DNA of 64,000 nt from Phlegmacium glaucopus (lineage: Eukaryota; Basidiomycota; Agaricomycetes; Agaricales; Cortinariaceae). Shown here piece by piece: positions 1-11,600 of this stretch (the stretch's first letter is position 1; every line of letters begins with the position of its first letter). The stretch lies in NCBI GenBank assembly GCA_015039465.1, contig MU129998.1:294475-358474 (forward strand), given 5' to 3'. A program made the translations under genes and the position numbers. The notes beneath the pieces were generated by a model. The model saw nothing but the letters and a program-made list of their open reading frames with translations. It ran no database searches and was not told the origin of the DNA.

Positions 1-535
1 GGGCATATCCGTAGCAATGGTATCCACTGCAAGCTCCGCAATCTGCTTAATACAACCAGGCATTGTGTGTTGATATCACCGAGTGTTTTCTTTGTCAACA
101 TTGAAGAGTCGTACATTTACATTGGCAACTCAGGTGGGTGCTTTGCTTTGCATGTATGTCTAGGACTTATCTTATCTGCCTCTGGATTTTGGTCACTTAT
201 GTCTCTTCAGGGCTACACGGATAATGGGTGCCTACAATGATGATAAGGTGGCGTAAGTTCACGTATAGTTTATTCCTATGCTAATGATGGCGACCCCAGG
301 TTCCCCGGCAGGAATCACCCGTAAAGAAAATGTATCGCCTGGGTTGGACTAGTCCTAGTTTTTTCGACGCGCTTGCACTCTAACACGCCATTTCCCGATT
401 TCACCTGTCTATTTTTCAAATCTATCCAACTTTTGATTAACCGATGTTCGAATTCTTAGCTTCCTGTCTCTTATGGCCACATATGTGGGTCGCTTCGTTG
501 ACCAATAAACATTCGTGTCCGGATAGAAATGTCGT
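1..535 (+). pseudogene. GRDP-like (DUF1399) gene remnant, left end cut by window
   Basis: This stretch aligns by eye with the middle and 3' exons of the GRDP-like copies at 2.9-5.8, 15.4-18.1 and 18.3-21.5 kb. Shared landmarks are the exon with the ARI.GAY-type segment near 215-250, the exon after the CCAG acceptor near 298, and the 'TTYVGRFVDQ' exon near 478-510. Stops and missing blocks occur in every frame: the exon encoding the 'FVPTLDIDL.WHTHQL' motif of its relatives is deleted between about 470 and 478. Homology fades after about 535. It is a decayed fragment whose left part lies outside the window. The minus-strand ORF across 409-657 is a chance frame. Confidence 0.7.
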
Positions 536-1460
536 ATGCTTGTCAATGATAGACTTTCATACAGCTTAATCTCGCAAACGAGGGCGATTTGGAGCATATG
601 ATTCAGGGGCGGATTGACGATGAAACAGTTGGCGTATTTGCAGTTGCTTCTTTGCAAATATTTTATGGATTGGCCTGAAAGAGATTTGTGAGTTTGGGAT
701 TTTGTGAATTTGATATTATTAAATGACGCATGAAACGAACCATTACTTTTTTTGACATTGAACCAGAAATCGTCTAATCAATGGACGCGTATAGGGCTGT
801 TTTTATAGTAGGTATACCTCTTCAACGCAGTACCATGCGTGTTTACACTTTAGAAAGGGGAATTCCATGAATAGACAGTTCGAAGGACATGACGCGATGT
901 ATGTACCTTGGCTCAAGCAACAGAGATGTTGGATCGCCCGTCTTTAATTATCTTCTTTGGAACCGCTGTTTCACGAAAGTATGGTCTACCCTTGGTGAAT
1001 ATTGGCAGATTTCTCAGCGGATCCCGGTTTTGAGCTTGCCACATGGAATCTACCGGTCCTTAATTGATAACTTTCAGAAGGTTTTAAAAATAAATAAAAA
1101 TATATGCCTCCTGTGATAAGTTGGAAGCAAGGCAAGGATCGTCGCGACGTCGGACATCGTACAAAAATGTAAAGTATAATTTTCTCTTACGTAAGGACGT
1201 TCCGTCACGTTTTGACCAGCTCTTCTTGTTCAACAAGACTTCAAGTTTCTCGTCCACATTGCCCGAAAACAGCTACTCGAACAACATATTGAGCTTTACA
1301 AACGGTCCTGGGCAACAAAAGCGCTGCACTTCTGACCTGGCGCACCCTAGAGTTCCGATCCAACATCAAGAGCCTGATGCCGAGAACATGCATAGGTTTT
1401 CCCGAAGATCAGTGTTTAACGTCTAACGTAAAACGTTCAACATCAGGAACATCCGAAACT
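536..1460. other. Intergenic stretch, no recognised gene
   Basis: Several short open frames exist (889-1116, 1121-1426, 1377-1667 on the plus strand), but none shows a family motif, a convincing intron pattern or similarity to anything else in the window. The AT-rich part (660-850) looks non-coding. It may contain the 3' untranslated region of the minus-strand DUF6699 gene that ends at 1461. Confidence 0.5.
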
Positions 1461-2225
1461 TCAGAACCCAGATGTTTTCGTATGCAATATCCAAACGTCG
1501 CGTTCTTTCGTGCTTGGAGTCAAACCGGCCCAATTGGTACGAAAGTTCATGTACTGACTGACGCTGAAGCTGACAGTATCGTCTCCTGTCATAGGCCCCG
1601 TATCCTGGTTGACCATTTCACCATACTCTTGCATAGCCGGCGCCAGAAGCTCCGTATCGATGTTTAAATGTTCACAGAAGATCCGTGTCGCTCCAGCTCG
1701 AGCAGCTTTGTACACAGCCATGAGAATGTCGCCAATAGTGATGCCTCTCGTTGTATCAGATGCGAATACAACGAAGGGTCGATCGAAAGGCTCCAGTATA
1801 ATGGTTATGGAAGTTACGGAAGTTGGCTCAAACGCCAGCAGTGATTGCCAATGGAAGAATTTCTGTCTCCTGATGTGGTAAGCTAATACGGCGTTGTTGG
1901 GTGTATCCCGTATTTGCCAGGCGATGGGAGTGACTGGGTGAAATGCGAGGAGTGGGTGGATCGTGATCGGGGTTGCGGATAACGCAGGAAGAGGTATGGG
2001 AGAATATGGCGATCCCTCAAAGTTGAGTGGAGGTGGACCTTCAGACCATTGGGGCTCGTTCACCCCATATGCTGTAGTGGTCACGGTATGGCGATATGGA
2101 GGTTGGTAAGAGTCAAGATCGCAGTGGAGAGGACTTAACAGTACTCCATCTAGATTCTTATTCTTGACGATTTTACGGTCCACTAGATTACCCTGATGGG
2201 TTCTTCTCCCGACGATGTCTGGCAT
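1461..2225 (-). CDS. DUF6699 domain protein
   Basis: An uninterrupted 254-residue frame starts at an ATG at 2225 (MPDIVGRR) and ends at 1461, with no intron needed. The N-terminal third is Pro-rich and low in complexity. The C-terminal half has the layout of the Agaricomycete DUF6699 family: a short beta stretch with 'HPLLAFHP', a 'W.IRDTP' strand, 'PFDRPFVVFASDTTRGITIGDILMAVYKA' (the conserved 'tv.DvL..iy..l' helix), and a final 'WAGLTPSTKERDVWILHTK' strand. No function is established for this domain. Two further genes with the same domain lie at 25.2-28.4 kb. The family call is from recalled pattern, so moderate to high confidence. Confidence 0.8.
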   Translation of the reverse strand: MPDIVGRRTHQGNLVDRKIVKNKNLDGVLLSPLHCDLDSYQPPYRHTVTTTAYGVNEPQWSEGPPPLNFEGSPYSPIPLPALSATPITIHPLLAFHPVTPIAWQIRDTPNNAVLAYHIRRQKFFHWQSLLAFEPTSVTSITIILEPFDRPFVVFASDTTRGITIGDILMAVYKAARAGATRIFCEHLNIDTELLAPAMQEYGEMVNQDTGPMTGDDTVSFSVSQYMNFRTNWAGLTPSTKERDVWILHTKTSGF

Positions 2226-2859
2226 CGAAGAATAGAATTGATTGAGAATTGATTAGTAGGGTATTATCTGGAGGCGATATCAATAGATTGACTGCCCGGT
2301 TGGTACTTGATGGTTAGGAGCCTAAATATGTATGTCAGGCAGGCAGAACGGACTCGGACACGAGTCAGGGAATAACATAAGCTTATTATACCCACGCAAC
2401 GCGACTCCTGCATGGTCTAGACTCTAGATGCCGTTTGTCAAAAGTAAAATAAAAATCGAAATATACTTACCTCTGCAAGTTACAGAACAGTTTACAGAAC
2501 GGTCCAAAGGCCCACTTGGTTCTTATCTAAAGATCTAAGGTAAAAAGAAATGATACGAAAGCTGCGTTGAAATCATTACAGATTGCGGTGAGCTTCGGCA
2601 GCTGAATCTCAACGGAGCTCCAAAATCAGCCAAACATTGACCGGCAGAAGAACGGCCCGGGCTTGGAACGAACTTCTGTCTTAACGCGATACCAGTGGTA
2701 TTCAATAACCAATACTTTTTCACGTCACGTCCACCGAGTCGTTCCATGGAATCCCTGCCAAACGGATTACTCTATATCCCAGGTACCGGGGTCCAAAAAA
2801 AAAAATCTTTACTACTGCTCGGAATGCCTTTAGGACCAGCCTTCCTAATTTTATTTCAA
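2226..2859. other. Intergenic region upstream of GRDP-like copy A
   Basis: No supported gene. It contains the presumed promoter of the minus-strand DUF6699 gene (2226-2450) and a poly-A run near 2799-2808. Small open frames here (for example 2535-2747 minus, 2695-2895 plus) have no recognisable content. Confidence 0.4.
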
Positions 2860-3060
2860 CGAGACCAGAGTACGAAGTTCCTAGGGCAATTGTAACTTGT
2901 CGGTCCTCAATCCTGAGAACAACTGGCCATCCCCCCTGCCTATTCCACCACACCAGACGATAGTGCTGGCGACCTCGGGTACTTCCACCACCAACTTATA
3001 CGGCTTCAAAGCAGTTCAACATTGGATTCCAGAACCGCTGGTGAACGATGCCAAACAATA
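2860..3060 (+). repeat. Truncated duplicate of GRDP-like leader and exon 1
   Basis: About 200 bp repeats the leader and first exon of copy A, including the 'TTCCTAGGGCA' and 'ATTCCACCACACCA' landmarks and the 'CAGTTCAACATTGGATTC' segment. The full version starts near 3120. The same arrangement (short copy followed by full copy) is found before copy B at 15,365-15,560, so the leader duplication predates the duplication of the gene. Confidence 0.65.
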
Positions 3061-5782
3061 ATTTTATTGCATTGCTTTGATTTGATGGTCTGTTGATCAA
3101 GACGACTAAAGCTCGTAATTTTAAGACCAGAGTAGAAAGTTCCTAGGGCAGTTATAACTTGTCGTTCATGAGAACAACTCACGATGTCCCCCTCCCTTAT
3201 TCCACCACACCAAATGTTAGCGTTGGCTACCTCCAATGCTTCATCACCAACTTATACAGCTCCGACGCAGTTCAACATTGGATTCGGGCGCACACAAGAG
3301 CCGTTGGTGAACATATCTCAAGTCAAAGGCCATTTAGCTCTTCTGCATGCGTTCACCAAATTAAGGAAGCAGGTGGAAAGACTTCAAGTTCGGAAATCGA
3401 TCCCTCAGATGCTGGCGGACCTCGAGAGAAGATGGGCATGGTTCGTAGCACTGGCTGTTGAACGGTCTGTATTTTTCCGGATTCTTTCGTCATGACGATG
3501 TATTTTTCTCTCTTACCGCAGATTTGACATTTGGTGTCGACAGTTGCGATCGTCGGATGCGGAGAACGATTTGGAGGTGACTCTTCCACCACTAGATGTC
3601 ATAATGGTACGCGATCGTCAAAATGAAACATAATATAGTCTCGCTGATAATTTTCACAAGGTATTGCATGCTTATATGTTGAGTCCTATGTACGTACGCA
3701 GATGCTTACTGATTAGAGACGACCGTTAACATTTTGGACAAGTGGTCCGTAGAAGACTGCATGAGGCTTCCTGCGTGTCAGGTTTTGAAAGATGTTGGAA
3801 TTTGTTTAGCCAATGCGTTGGTGAGTTGTCCCACCCACTTATCACGTTTCAGTTTGAACTCGGATCCTATCTTTAGGATGGCCAGCTACAATCCATTTTG
3901 TCAACTCCACCTTCTCAAGCCAGGGTTGACTTCTGGTTTGCCAAGATGGCCCTTCCCTTCGACCATGTGGAGTCCGTGCATAAGTTAATTAACAATATAA
4001 TCCATTGTCTCCAATGTGGTGCTTCTATCGATGTTGGTACAATGTTTCCATTTGATTTCCCCTGACATCGTTCCTTACTAGTCACCATTCAGGTATGATG
4101 ACGCCTCAGGGATCTGGCTACCTGCCACCGAAGTTCTCAACATCTTGTTCTCATGGCTGCAGCATGCCAGAGATAACTAAGGGGACACTTGTATTACGGA
4201 AGATGGCTCAAGATCTGGCTACGCCAGGTGATTTTTCTCTTGCGTAAGCCACTTCACAGAGCTTCCTTTCCTGTTTCTTCACGAATTGATCAGAGGAACA
4301 TTGCTCAATCCTTCCATATACACTTTTACTGTTTGGTCTACTGTTGGGTCAGTGATAAAAAGGCATATCCTTAGCAACGCACAAGTATTCACTCCAAGCT
4401 CGCAATCTGTTTAATACAACGAGACGTTGTGTCAACATTGAAGAGCCGTACTTTTACATTGGCAATTCAAGTAGGCGCATTGCGTCGCATGTGTGTCTAG
4501 AAATTCTCCATGTCTCGGTCGCTTATGTCTCTTCAGGGCTACACGGATAATGGGTGCCTACCATAATGATAAAGCCTATTCAGTGGAACTAGTAGGTGCT
4601 GTAAGTTCATGTCCATCTATCATATAGTTAATTCCTATGGTGATGGCAACTCCAGGTTCTCCGCCAGGAATTATATGTAAAGAAAATGTATTGCCCAGGA
4701 TGGACTGGTCCTAGGTTTTTCGACCGTGTGGGCAACGAGCTTGTACTCCAACATGCCATTTCCCGATATCACGCATTCGTTTCCTTTTAAATCTATCCAA
4801 TTTTGATTAACCAAAGTTCGGATTCTTAGCTTCCTGGGTCTTATGGCTTCATCCCCCACCTCATTCTTTGTTCCAACATTGGACATAGACCTCATTTGGT
4901 ACACACATCAACTCATGCCTGTTAAATATAAAGCTCACTGTACCGCATATGTGGGTCGCTCCGTTAACCAGTAAGCATTTGTTTCCAATACAATGGCCAT
5001 TTTTCAACATATTCAATACTTTTCCGTGATGATAAAGTTGAAGGGATTCAGTTATCTTTAGTATTTAATGCAACCTGTCAGGTGTGGAAGGTGAATAAGA
5101 TATTTCAAATTTCAAATTATCAACCAACTGACATAAACACATATATTTCCAACAGGATCAATTTCATGTACAATACAGTCATTGTGGTTGTCCTATCACC
5201 AGTGATGGTGTAGGACAAAATTTGACTCAACTCATCAATTCATACAAGCTAGCTTCATCTTCTCATCTTCTACCACTCAACTGGATGGACCTGCTTTCTG
5301 TAACCCCCTCTACTGATCATACACTGTACACTTTCAATCCAAAGAGGAATGTCACAACAAACATGCAAGGCTCATGTACCATGCTGTATGAACATCTAGC
5401 AAGACAGAAAAAGAAAGAAGCCCTAAAAGCCACTGCAAACTCAGTAGAAAAGCTGCTAAAGCTCAAGTTAATGGTGTTCCAGGGTGAGCAGAATCTCTTC
5501 CAGCCATCCTTCATCCTCTTCATACCCCTCACCTTGAAACCTCTAGTCCCCAGAATCCTGGAACTTCAAGGACATTGAATGCATATGAATACCATTTTTG
5601 GTTCTGGTACCAATATCCTATGCTTTAGGCTGTGTGGCTCCAGATGTGTATCTGATCAATCCCTTTGGATCATGTGGGGTTAGAGGATTTAAACAGGAAC
5701 TGGAGGGTTTGATGTAAAGATTAATGTATCTGCAGCAGTTTGTGGTAGCAGTTATAGAGGAGAAGGTTGTGGAGGAGGCTGA
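2860..5782 (+). pseudogene. GRDP-like (DUF1399) gene, copy A, degenerate
   Basis: Exons read in order. Exon 1 (from 3184) encodes 'PTQFNIGF...RTQEPLVNISQVKGHLALLHAF' and 'RRWAWFVALAVER'. Then follow 'FDIWC...DLEVTLPPLDVIM', 'HAYMLSP', 'EDCMRLPACQVLKDVGI', a Cys-pair exon, 'AVLRQ' near 4655, 'FLGLMASSPTSFFVPTLDID', 'KYKAHCTAYVGR' and a tail ending near 5782. This is the plan of GRDP-like/DUF1399 proteins, glycine-rich-domain proteins of unclear function. Damage: the conserved VWHAY Trp has become Leu, one base is missing at the WYAEDC exon junction (about 3745), two bases are missing near 4270-4280, and the donor of the RYHAF intron reads AT instead of GT. A truncated duplicate of the leader plus exon 1 lies just upstream (2860-3060). 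CpG content falls sharply in the last kilobase. Confidence 0.75.
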
Positions 5783-8600
5783 TAGAAACATGAGTCAGGA
5801 TGTATTATTACAAAGGACCATAGATTTAACTTGAAAGAAAACTATGTTGGAAAAAATGCATGGAAACATACTGAGCACTGTTCACACTCCTTGTCTGGGT
5901 GGTTGACCATGCAACAGAGGTAGCTTGCTTCTTTGACAGTCCAGCCCTAGAGTACAATTTCAGAGTGATGTTCTGAAATCTCAGCAATTCAGATAGGATA
6001 GTGTGAGTTGAATTTTGCATTCAAAGACTAAGGGGGAATCAGGATTGCTACATTTGGCCAGGGCAGGTAAAAATTTTAAGGGGTGGAGGCCTGACCCACT
6101 ACCCCTCCTCCCCCCTGAAAAAAAGACCATTTTTGCCCAAAGAAGCATTTCTCCATGATGAGGAACCTCTGAGAACATATTGCCAATGTTTTTAGAGATC
6201 CCTCATTTGGAAAATATTTTTGTTATCACCAAAAGCTGGTCAGGATGGCTTCAGAAGCCCTTTAAATATCATTTTTCTACCCCAGATCATCACAAATACA
6301 TGGTTTTACAAAACAAATTAAGCCCTGCAGGGCTGACACCCACCTCAGGTCATGAAACAAGTTTGAACATCATCCTCATTCCCCTTGCTCAAAGTCCTGG
6401 TTTTCTATTAACAAAATTAACAAAACACCAATACAAACTAATCCAAGTGCATTAGCAGAAGGCCAAGTAGAGAACATCCATTTTGTAAGCTGACATATAT
6501 TTAGGCTGGTAGGACCAGAACACACAAGAGTGACAGGAGCCTCAGTGATTGAATAGCACTAAGGTGCTACAAAATAATGAGTGACTTGTTGTACTAATCA
6601 ATTATGTAATATGATTACTATATACACTGTTAGGGGACATTAACTAGTTGCAAGGGGTAACCCAAGATAACTTATTAACTTAGAGAAGATGGTACTGCCA
6701 GTAACCAAGTTTATACAAAGGTGTTGTCTATGGATGATACCTGCTACCATATATACAGAAGGACTGAGGTAACTACCCTAAGCCCTGATAATGATTGTAT
6801 GTAAGGAAAGTAAATATAGAAGGCACATTCATAAGAGCATGTGATAAGGATCTACTTGGAGACACACATGGGTACAGTACTAGGGAACATTTGTATACAC
6901 TACTAGTAACTGTCTGTGTGCCATACTAGTGAGAGGTTGTGATGGAGTAAGTAAGCATTGTGTATGTACCTATGTAGTGTCCTCTAACACCCACAGCACC
7001 CACAGCAGGTTGGTAACTGAAAGTGTTGAAATAAGATAGTGGTCAATACTATTCAGTTCAGTTTGGTTCAGCATGGAATCATAATAAAAGCCTCTTCATC
7101 AAAGTCTCTGCTCTGGGGTTCTGAAATGTTCTTCTTCACTTTCAGATTCATCATTCATGTAATCCAAAAGTTTCTCGTTATTGAGAAAGATACATCTTTG
7201 CTATCTTCTCTGGTGTCAATCAGATCTTTCAACTGTATGATGTTTGATTTCATTTTCATGGTTTCTGTTACAACTTCAAAAGATTCAGAAGGTTCTGATC
7301 TTAAACAGTTGATAAAATATCAGTTCTAAACAGTGAGCTCTCAAGAATGCCAAATGACCTCAGTATTGTCTTAGAGCGTTTGAGAGAGATTGAGTAAAAA
7401 GTGAGGTACTATTCTCAAGAACTAGCTAAAGAATGTACAGTGAAGTAAATATGGTATTTATATTGAAAAGATGAGTTGCATGTAGGAAATGAGTCATAGG
7501 TAAAACAAGTGTGAAACAATGAAAAGATGAAGGGAAAAAGCATGTAGACAGTAATGAAAAGAGAATGTAAAGCATGTGTAAGTGAAATGGTAATGTGTTC
7601 AGTGGAGTTTAGGAAGGAAAAGAAAAATAGTTGTAACAGTTTCAGGATTCAAGGTTCACTACTATACAACTTCAGAATATTCAGAATAATTCAGATATTT
7701 GACAGTTATTCAAGCACTCATCTGAATCAGATCTAAGCTTAAGAATGCAAATGTAGACTCATATTGTCTTAAGTTTGAGAGTGAGGTTCAAGTGAGAATT
7801 AGTCTATTGAAGGCTATGTGAACAATTATACATAGAAATATACAACTTATATACTGAAGGTGTGAGTCATCATGTGTGTTAAACATGAGTCAGAGAATGA
7901 GGAAGAAACAAGTAAGGAATGAGTCATAAATGTGCATGTGAAACAATAAAAAGAAGATAAACATCTGTTAATCAATGAAGTAGGTACATGTATGAAAAGA
8001 AGTGATGAATGCATGTAGAGAAAACAAGAATTGTTTTAAGTTAAGGGAAAACATCAGACAGATTCTGGAACAGACAGAATGGAACTGGAGTGTAATGGAA
8101 AGGACTGGAGTAACACATGATGGAATGTAACAAATTGCAACACTGCCCAGGGAGACTCATCAAAAATTATGGTCACCAACTTAATTGAAAGGCTATTGTT
8201 ATAAGGTGACAACATTCAATCATTAAATTATACATGAATACAACCTGAGGTAACCGGGACCATGGTAACTATCAATAGAAAAAGCTAAAAATAGATGACA
8301 AACATGTGTAACTGCAGATAAAATGTATGTAACCCAAAGAAGAGGGCACCTGTGGTCAATGTGTACACTAAGAAGGTAACTCAGTGATATAGCTAACTGT
8401 AAGGTATTCCAAGACAGATCACCAGTTCCAATTCAAAATTTTGGAATCACTACATATCAACTAAAAAGAGCAGGAAAATGGAAGTGGATCTAAGAAGATA
8501 CTAGGAGATGGTAAAAAAAAGTGACAACTGATAATAAGGAGAATGAAAAATAATTGTCTTGTGGTAATAATCAGTCAGGCTTGATGAGAAGTTTACATTG
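5783..8600. other. CpG-poor non-coding region with GRDP-like 3' flank
   Basis: The first part (5783-7030) is a diverged copy of the flank found after copy C (21.5-22.0 kb): shared landmarks are the 'GATAGAAACATGAGTCAGG' segment, the block with 'CTAATCCAAGTGCATTAG' at about 6440, and 'TTGGTAACTGAAAG' at about 7010. The rest is AT- and purine-rich, with recurring degenerate motifs such as 'GTGTGAAACAATGAAAAGATGA'. Almost no CpG dinucleotides are present, against frequent CpG before 4.5 kb. No gene is supported; the small frames at 7039-7329 and 7554-7736 look like chance. Confidence 0.5.
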
Positions 8601-8632
8601 CTAATCCAGAAACTATATTTGAGAACAGATGT

Positions 8633-11600
8633 TCAGCAATGAAGTGAAAATCCTGAGTAAAGTATAAAAATTGTGCATACCTCTAAAACCAAAACCTCTC
8701 CTGATGTATATCCAAGGAATATCTTAGACAGATGTTGACTTATAATTTGTGGTTTGTGGAAAGGTGGTGGAATCCAGATTGTCTGAAGATTTTTGGTGTG
8801 GAAAATGGTGTTTTCAGATATTCCAAGGAAGGATGGTTGGACCGAGAGATGAATGTCACCATAAGAATCTGTCCAAGTAAAAACACCATCAGGAAGTGGT
8901 AATACAACATGTGATTGAGTACTATGAGATGGAACAGAGGTATGTCCATTTAGCTCTGCTTCACACTCTCCTGTGGCTTTCTTCCAGATCCATGCAGTGT
9001 GATCATTAGATGCAGACACAATATGCATACCATCATGAGAGGAGACAGAAGGTCTGATTGAGGATAAATGTCCTTTCAGCTCTGCTTCACACTGTCCTGA
9101 GGTTGTATTCCAGATGCGCACAGTGTGATCATCAGATGCAGACACAATATGCATACCATCAGAAGAGAAGAGAGCTGAATTGACTCGGTCTGAATAGTGA
9201 TTTAGATCTGCTTCACATTTTCCTGAGGCTGTGTTCCATATCCTCATAATTTGATGGTAACATATAGACATAATATGCCTACCATCAGGAGAGAAGACAC
9301 CAGACTTGACAATAGTTGAATGTTTCAGAATTGATTCACACTGTCCCATGGCTGTATTCCACACTCGTGCAGTGTGATCATGAGATGTAGTCACAATATG
9401 CATACCATCAGGAGAGAAGACAGCAGAATTGAGTGACTCTGAATGTCCTTTCAGCTCTGCTTCACACTGTCCTGTGGCTGTATTCCAGATCCGTGCAGTG
9501 TGATCATAAGATGCAGACACAATATGCATACCATCAGGAGAGAAGACAGCAGAATTGACCTGGTATGAATGTCCTTTCAGCTCTGCTTCACACTCTCCTG
9601 TGCTGTGTTCCAGATCCGTGCAGTGTGATCATCAGAGGCAGTCACAATATACATACCATCAGGGGAAAAGACAGCAGAATTGACCAAGTCTGAATGTCCT
9701 TCCAGCTCTGTTTCACACTGTCCTGAGGCTGTATTCCAGATCTGTGCAGTGTGATCATTAGATGAAGTCACAATATGGATGCCATCAGGAGAGAAGACAG
9801 CAGAATTGACCAAGTCTGAATGTCCTTTCAGCTCTGATTTACACTGTCCTGTGGCTGTATTCCAGATCCGTGCAGTGTGATCATTAGATGCAGACACAAT
9901 ATGCATACCATCAGAAGAGAAGACAGCAGAATTGACCTGGTATGAATGTCCTTTCAGCTCTTCTTCACACTGTCCTGAGGTTGTATCCCAGATCCGCACA
10001 GTGTGATCATCAGATGCAGTCACAATATGCATACCATCAGAAGAGAAGAGAGCAGAATTGACTGAGTCTGAATGTCCTTTCAGCTCTGCTTCACACTGCC
10101 CTGAAGCTGTATTCCAGATCCATGCAGTTTCATCATTAGATGCAGTCACAATATACATACTATCAGAAGAGAAGACAGCAGAATTGACTGAGTCTGAATG
10201 TCCTTTCAGCTCTGCCTCACACTGTCCTGTGGCTGTATTCCAGATCTGTGCAGTGTTATCATCAGATGCAGTCACAATATGCGTGCTGTCAGGAGAGAAG
10301 ACAGCAGAGTTGACCTGGTATGAATGTCCTTCCAGCTCTGCTTCACACTGTCCTGAGGCTGTATTCCAGATCCGTGCAGTGTGATCATTAGATGCAGTCA
10401 CAATATGAATACCATCAGGAGAGAAGACAGCAGAATTGACCCAGTGTGAATGTCCTTTCAGCTCTGCTTCACACTCTCCTGTGGCTGTATTCCAGATCTG
10501 TGCAGTGCAATCAGAAGATGCAGACACAATATGCATACCATCTGGAGAGAAGGCAGCAGACCTGACTGATCCTAAATGTCCTTTCAGCTCTGCCTCACAC
10601 TCTCCTGTGGCTGTATTCCAGATCTGTGCAGTATGATCATTAGATGCAGACACAATGTACATACCATCAGGAGAGAAGACAGCAGAATTGACATTATTTG
10701 AATGTCTCAGAACTGCTTCAGATGGGCTCCATGCCTTTCTCCTTCCCACACAGAGCTTCCATTGACAGTCTATTCTACTTCCATATGTTTTCCAGATATC
10801 TGATTTTTCTGGTAGCCAAGCTAATGCTGATGGACATCCCTCAAGGCTGTTTCTTTTAATAAAATCAAATTTTTCTTTTAAAAACCGTTCAGCATCAATC
10901 ACCAATGTGGCCAAGTCTTTTTCAGTCTAATTGCTATTGTAAGTGCAATTCATATGCAGCAACAAGATCACTTACATTTACCCAATTTTCCAGCTTATAT
11001 AGTGCATGCATTGCAGTTCCCAGCTTTCCTAAAATACTCAAACAATCCATCCATCGCAGAAGATGTGTTTGAAAAAAGTGTTTCAACTTATCAGATCCAT
11101 TGCTATTGTCTGCATAGGTGAAGTGGAAGGCCCAGCTATCACAAGCATATGCAAGAGCTTCAGGAATATCTTCATGTCTCCTTTCTGCCAAGTATGACAC
11201 AACTATGTTTGTTGACCATTCTTTGTCCATCAATGACAGACACTGATGTGCTAGGGAATTATGTGAAGCATGAGGATCAAGGTGGTGCTTTGAGGAAAGA
11301 ACTTGATTACTGATGAAATCATGGAAGGAAGCATGTAGTATTGAGATGTGCTTAACATGATGTTGAGATGATGGAATATATATCAAAGAATGAAGGGAAG
11401 AAAGTGTATTGTCAACTTGTTCTATGGGCAATTGCACCAAACCACTGATGGCACTCATAGAAAGAGGATTGTAGACATATACAACAGCTTGAAGAACTAT
11501 GCGTATATCTGACCTTTCCCTAGGATTTGTAGAGTCATAGGCAGCATCCAAAATTCTTTTATAAAGAACATCCAGTGGTTGGGTGACACCAAATGTTATA

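Noticed and set aside
6040..6140. A degraded relative of the MITE found at 18,679-19,179
   Set aside because: Only a G/C-rich block and 'GACCATTTTTGCCC' resemble it; the termini and target duplication are absent, so similarity may be chance.
9595..9610. Programmed ribosomal frameshift in the NLR
   Set aside because: No slippery heptamer is visible and the other repeats carry the extra base; a simple deletion explains it.
10058..10636. Plus-strand open frames with repeated 'ECPFSSASHCP' peptides
   Set aside because: They are antisense readings of the WD40 repeats of the minus-strand NLR.
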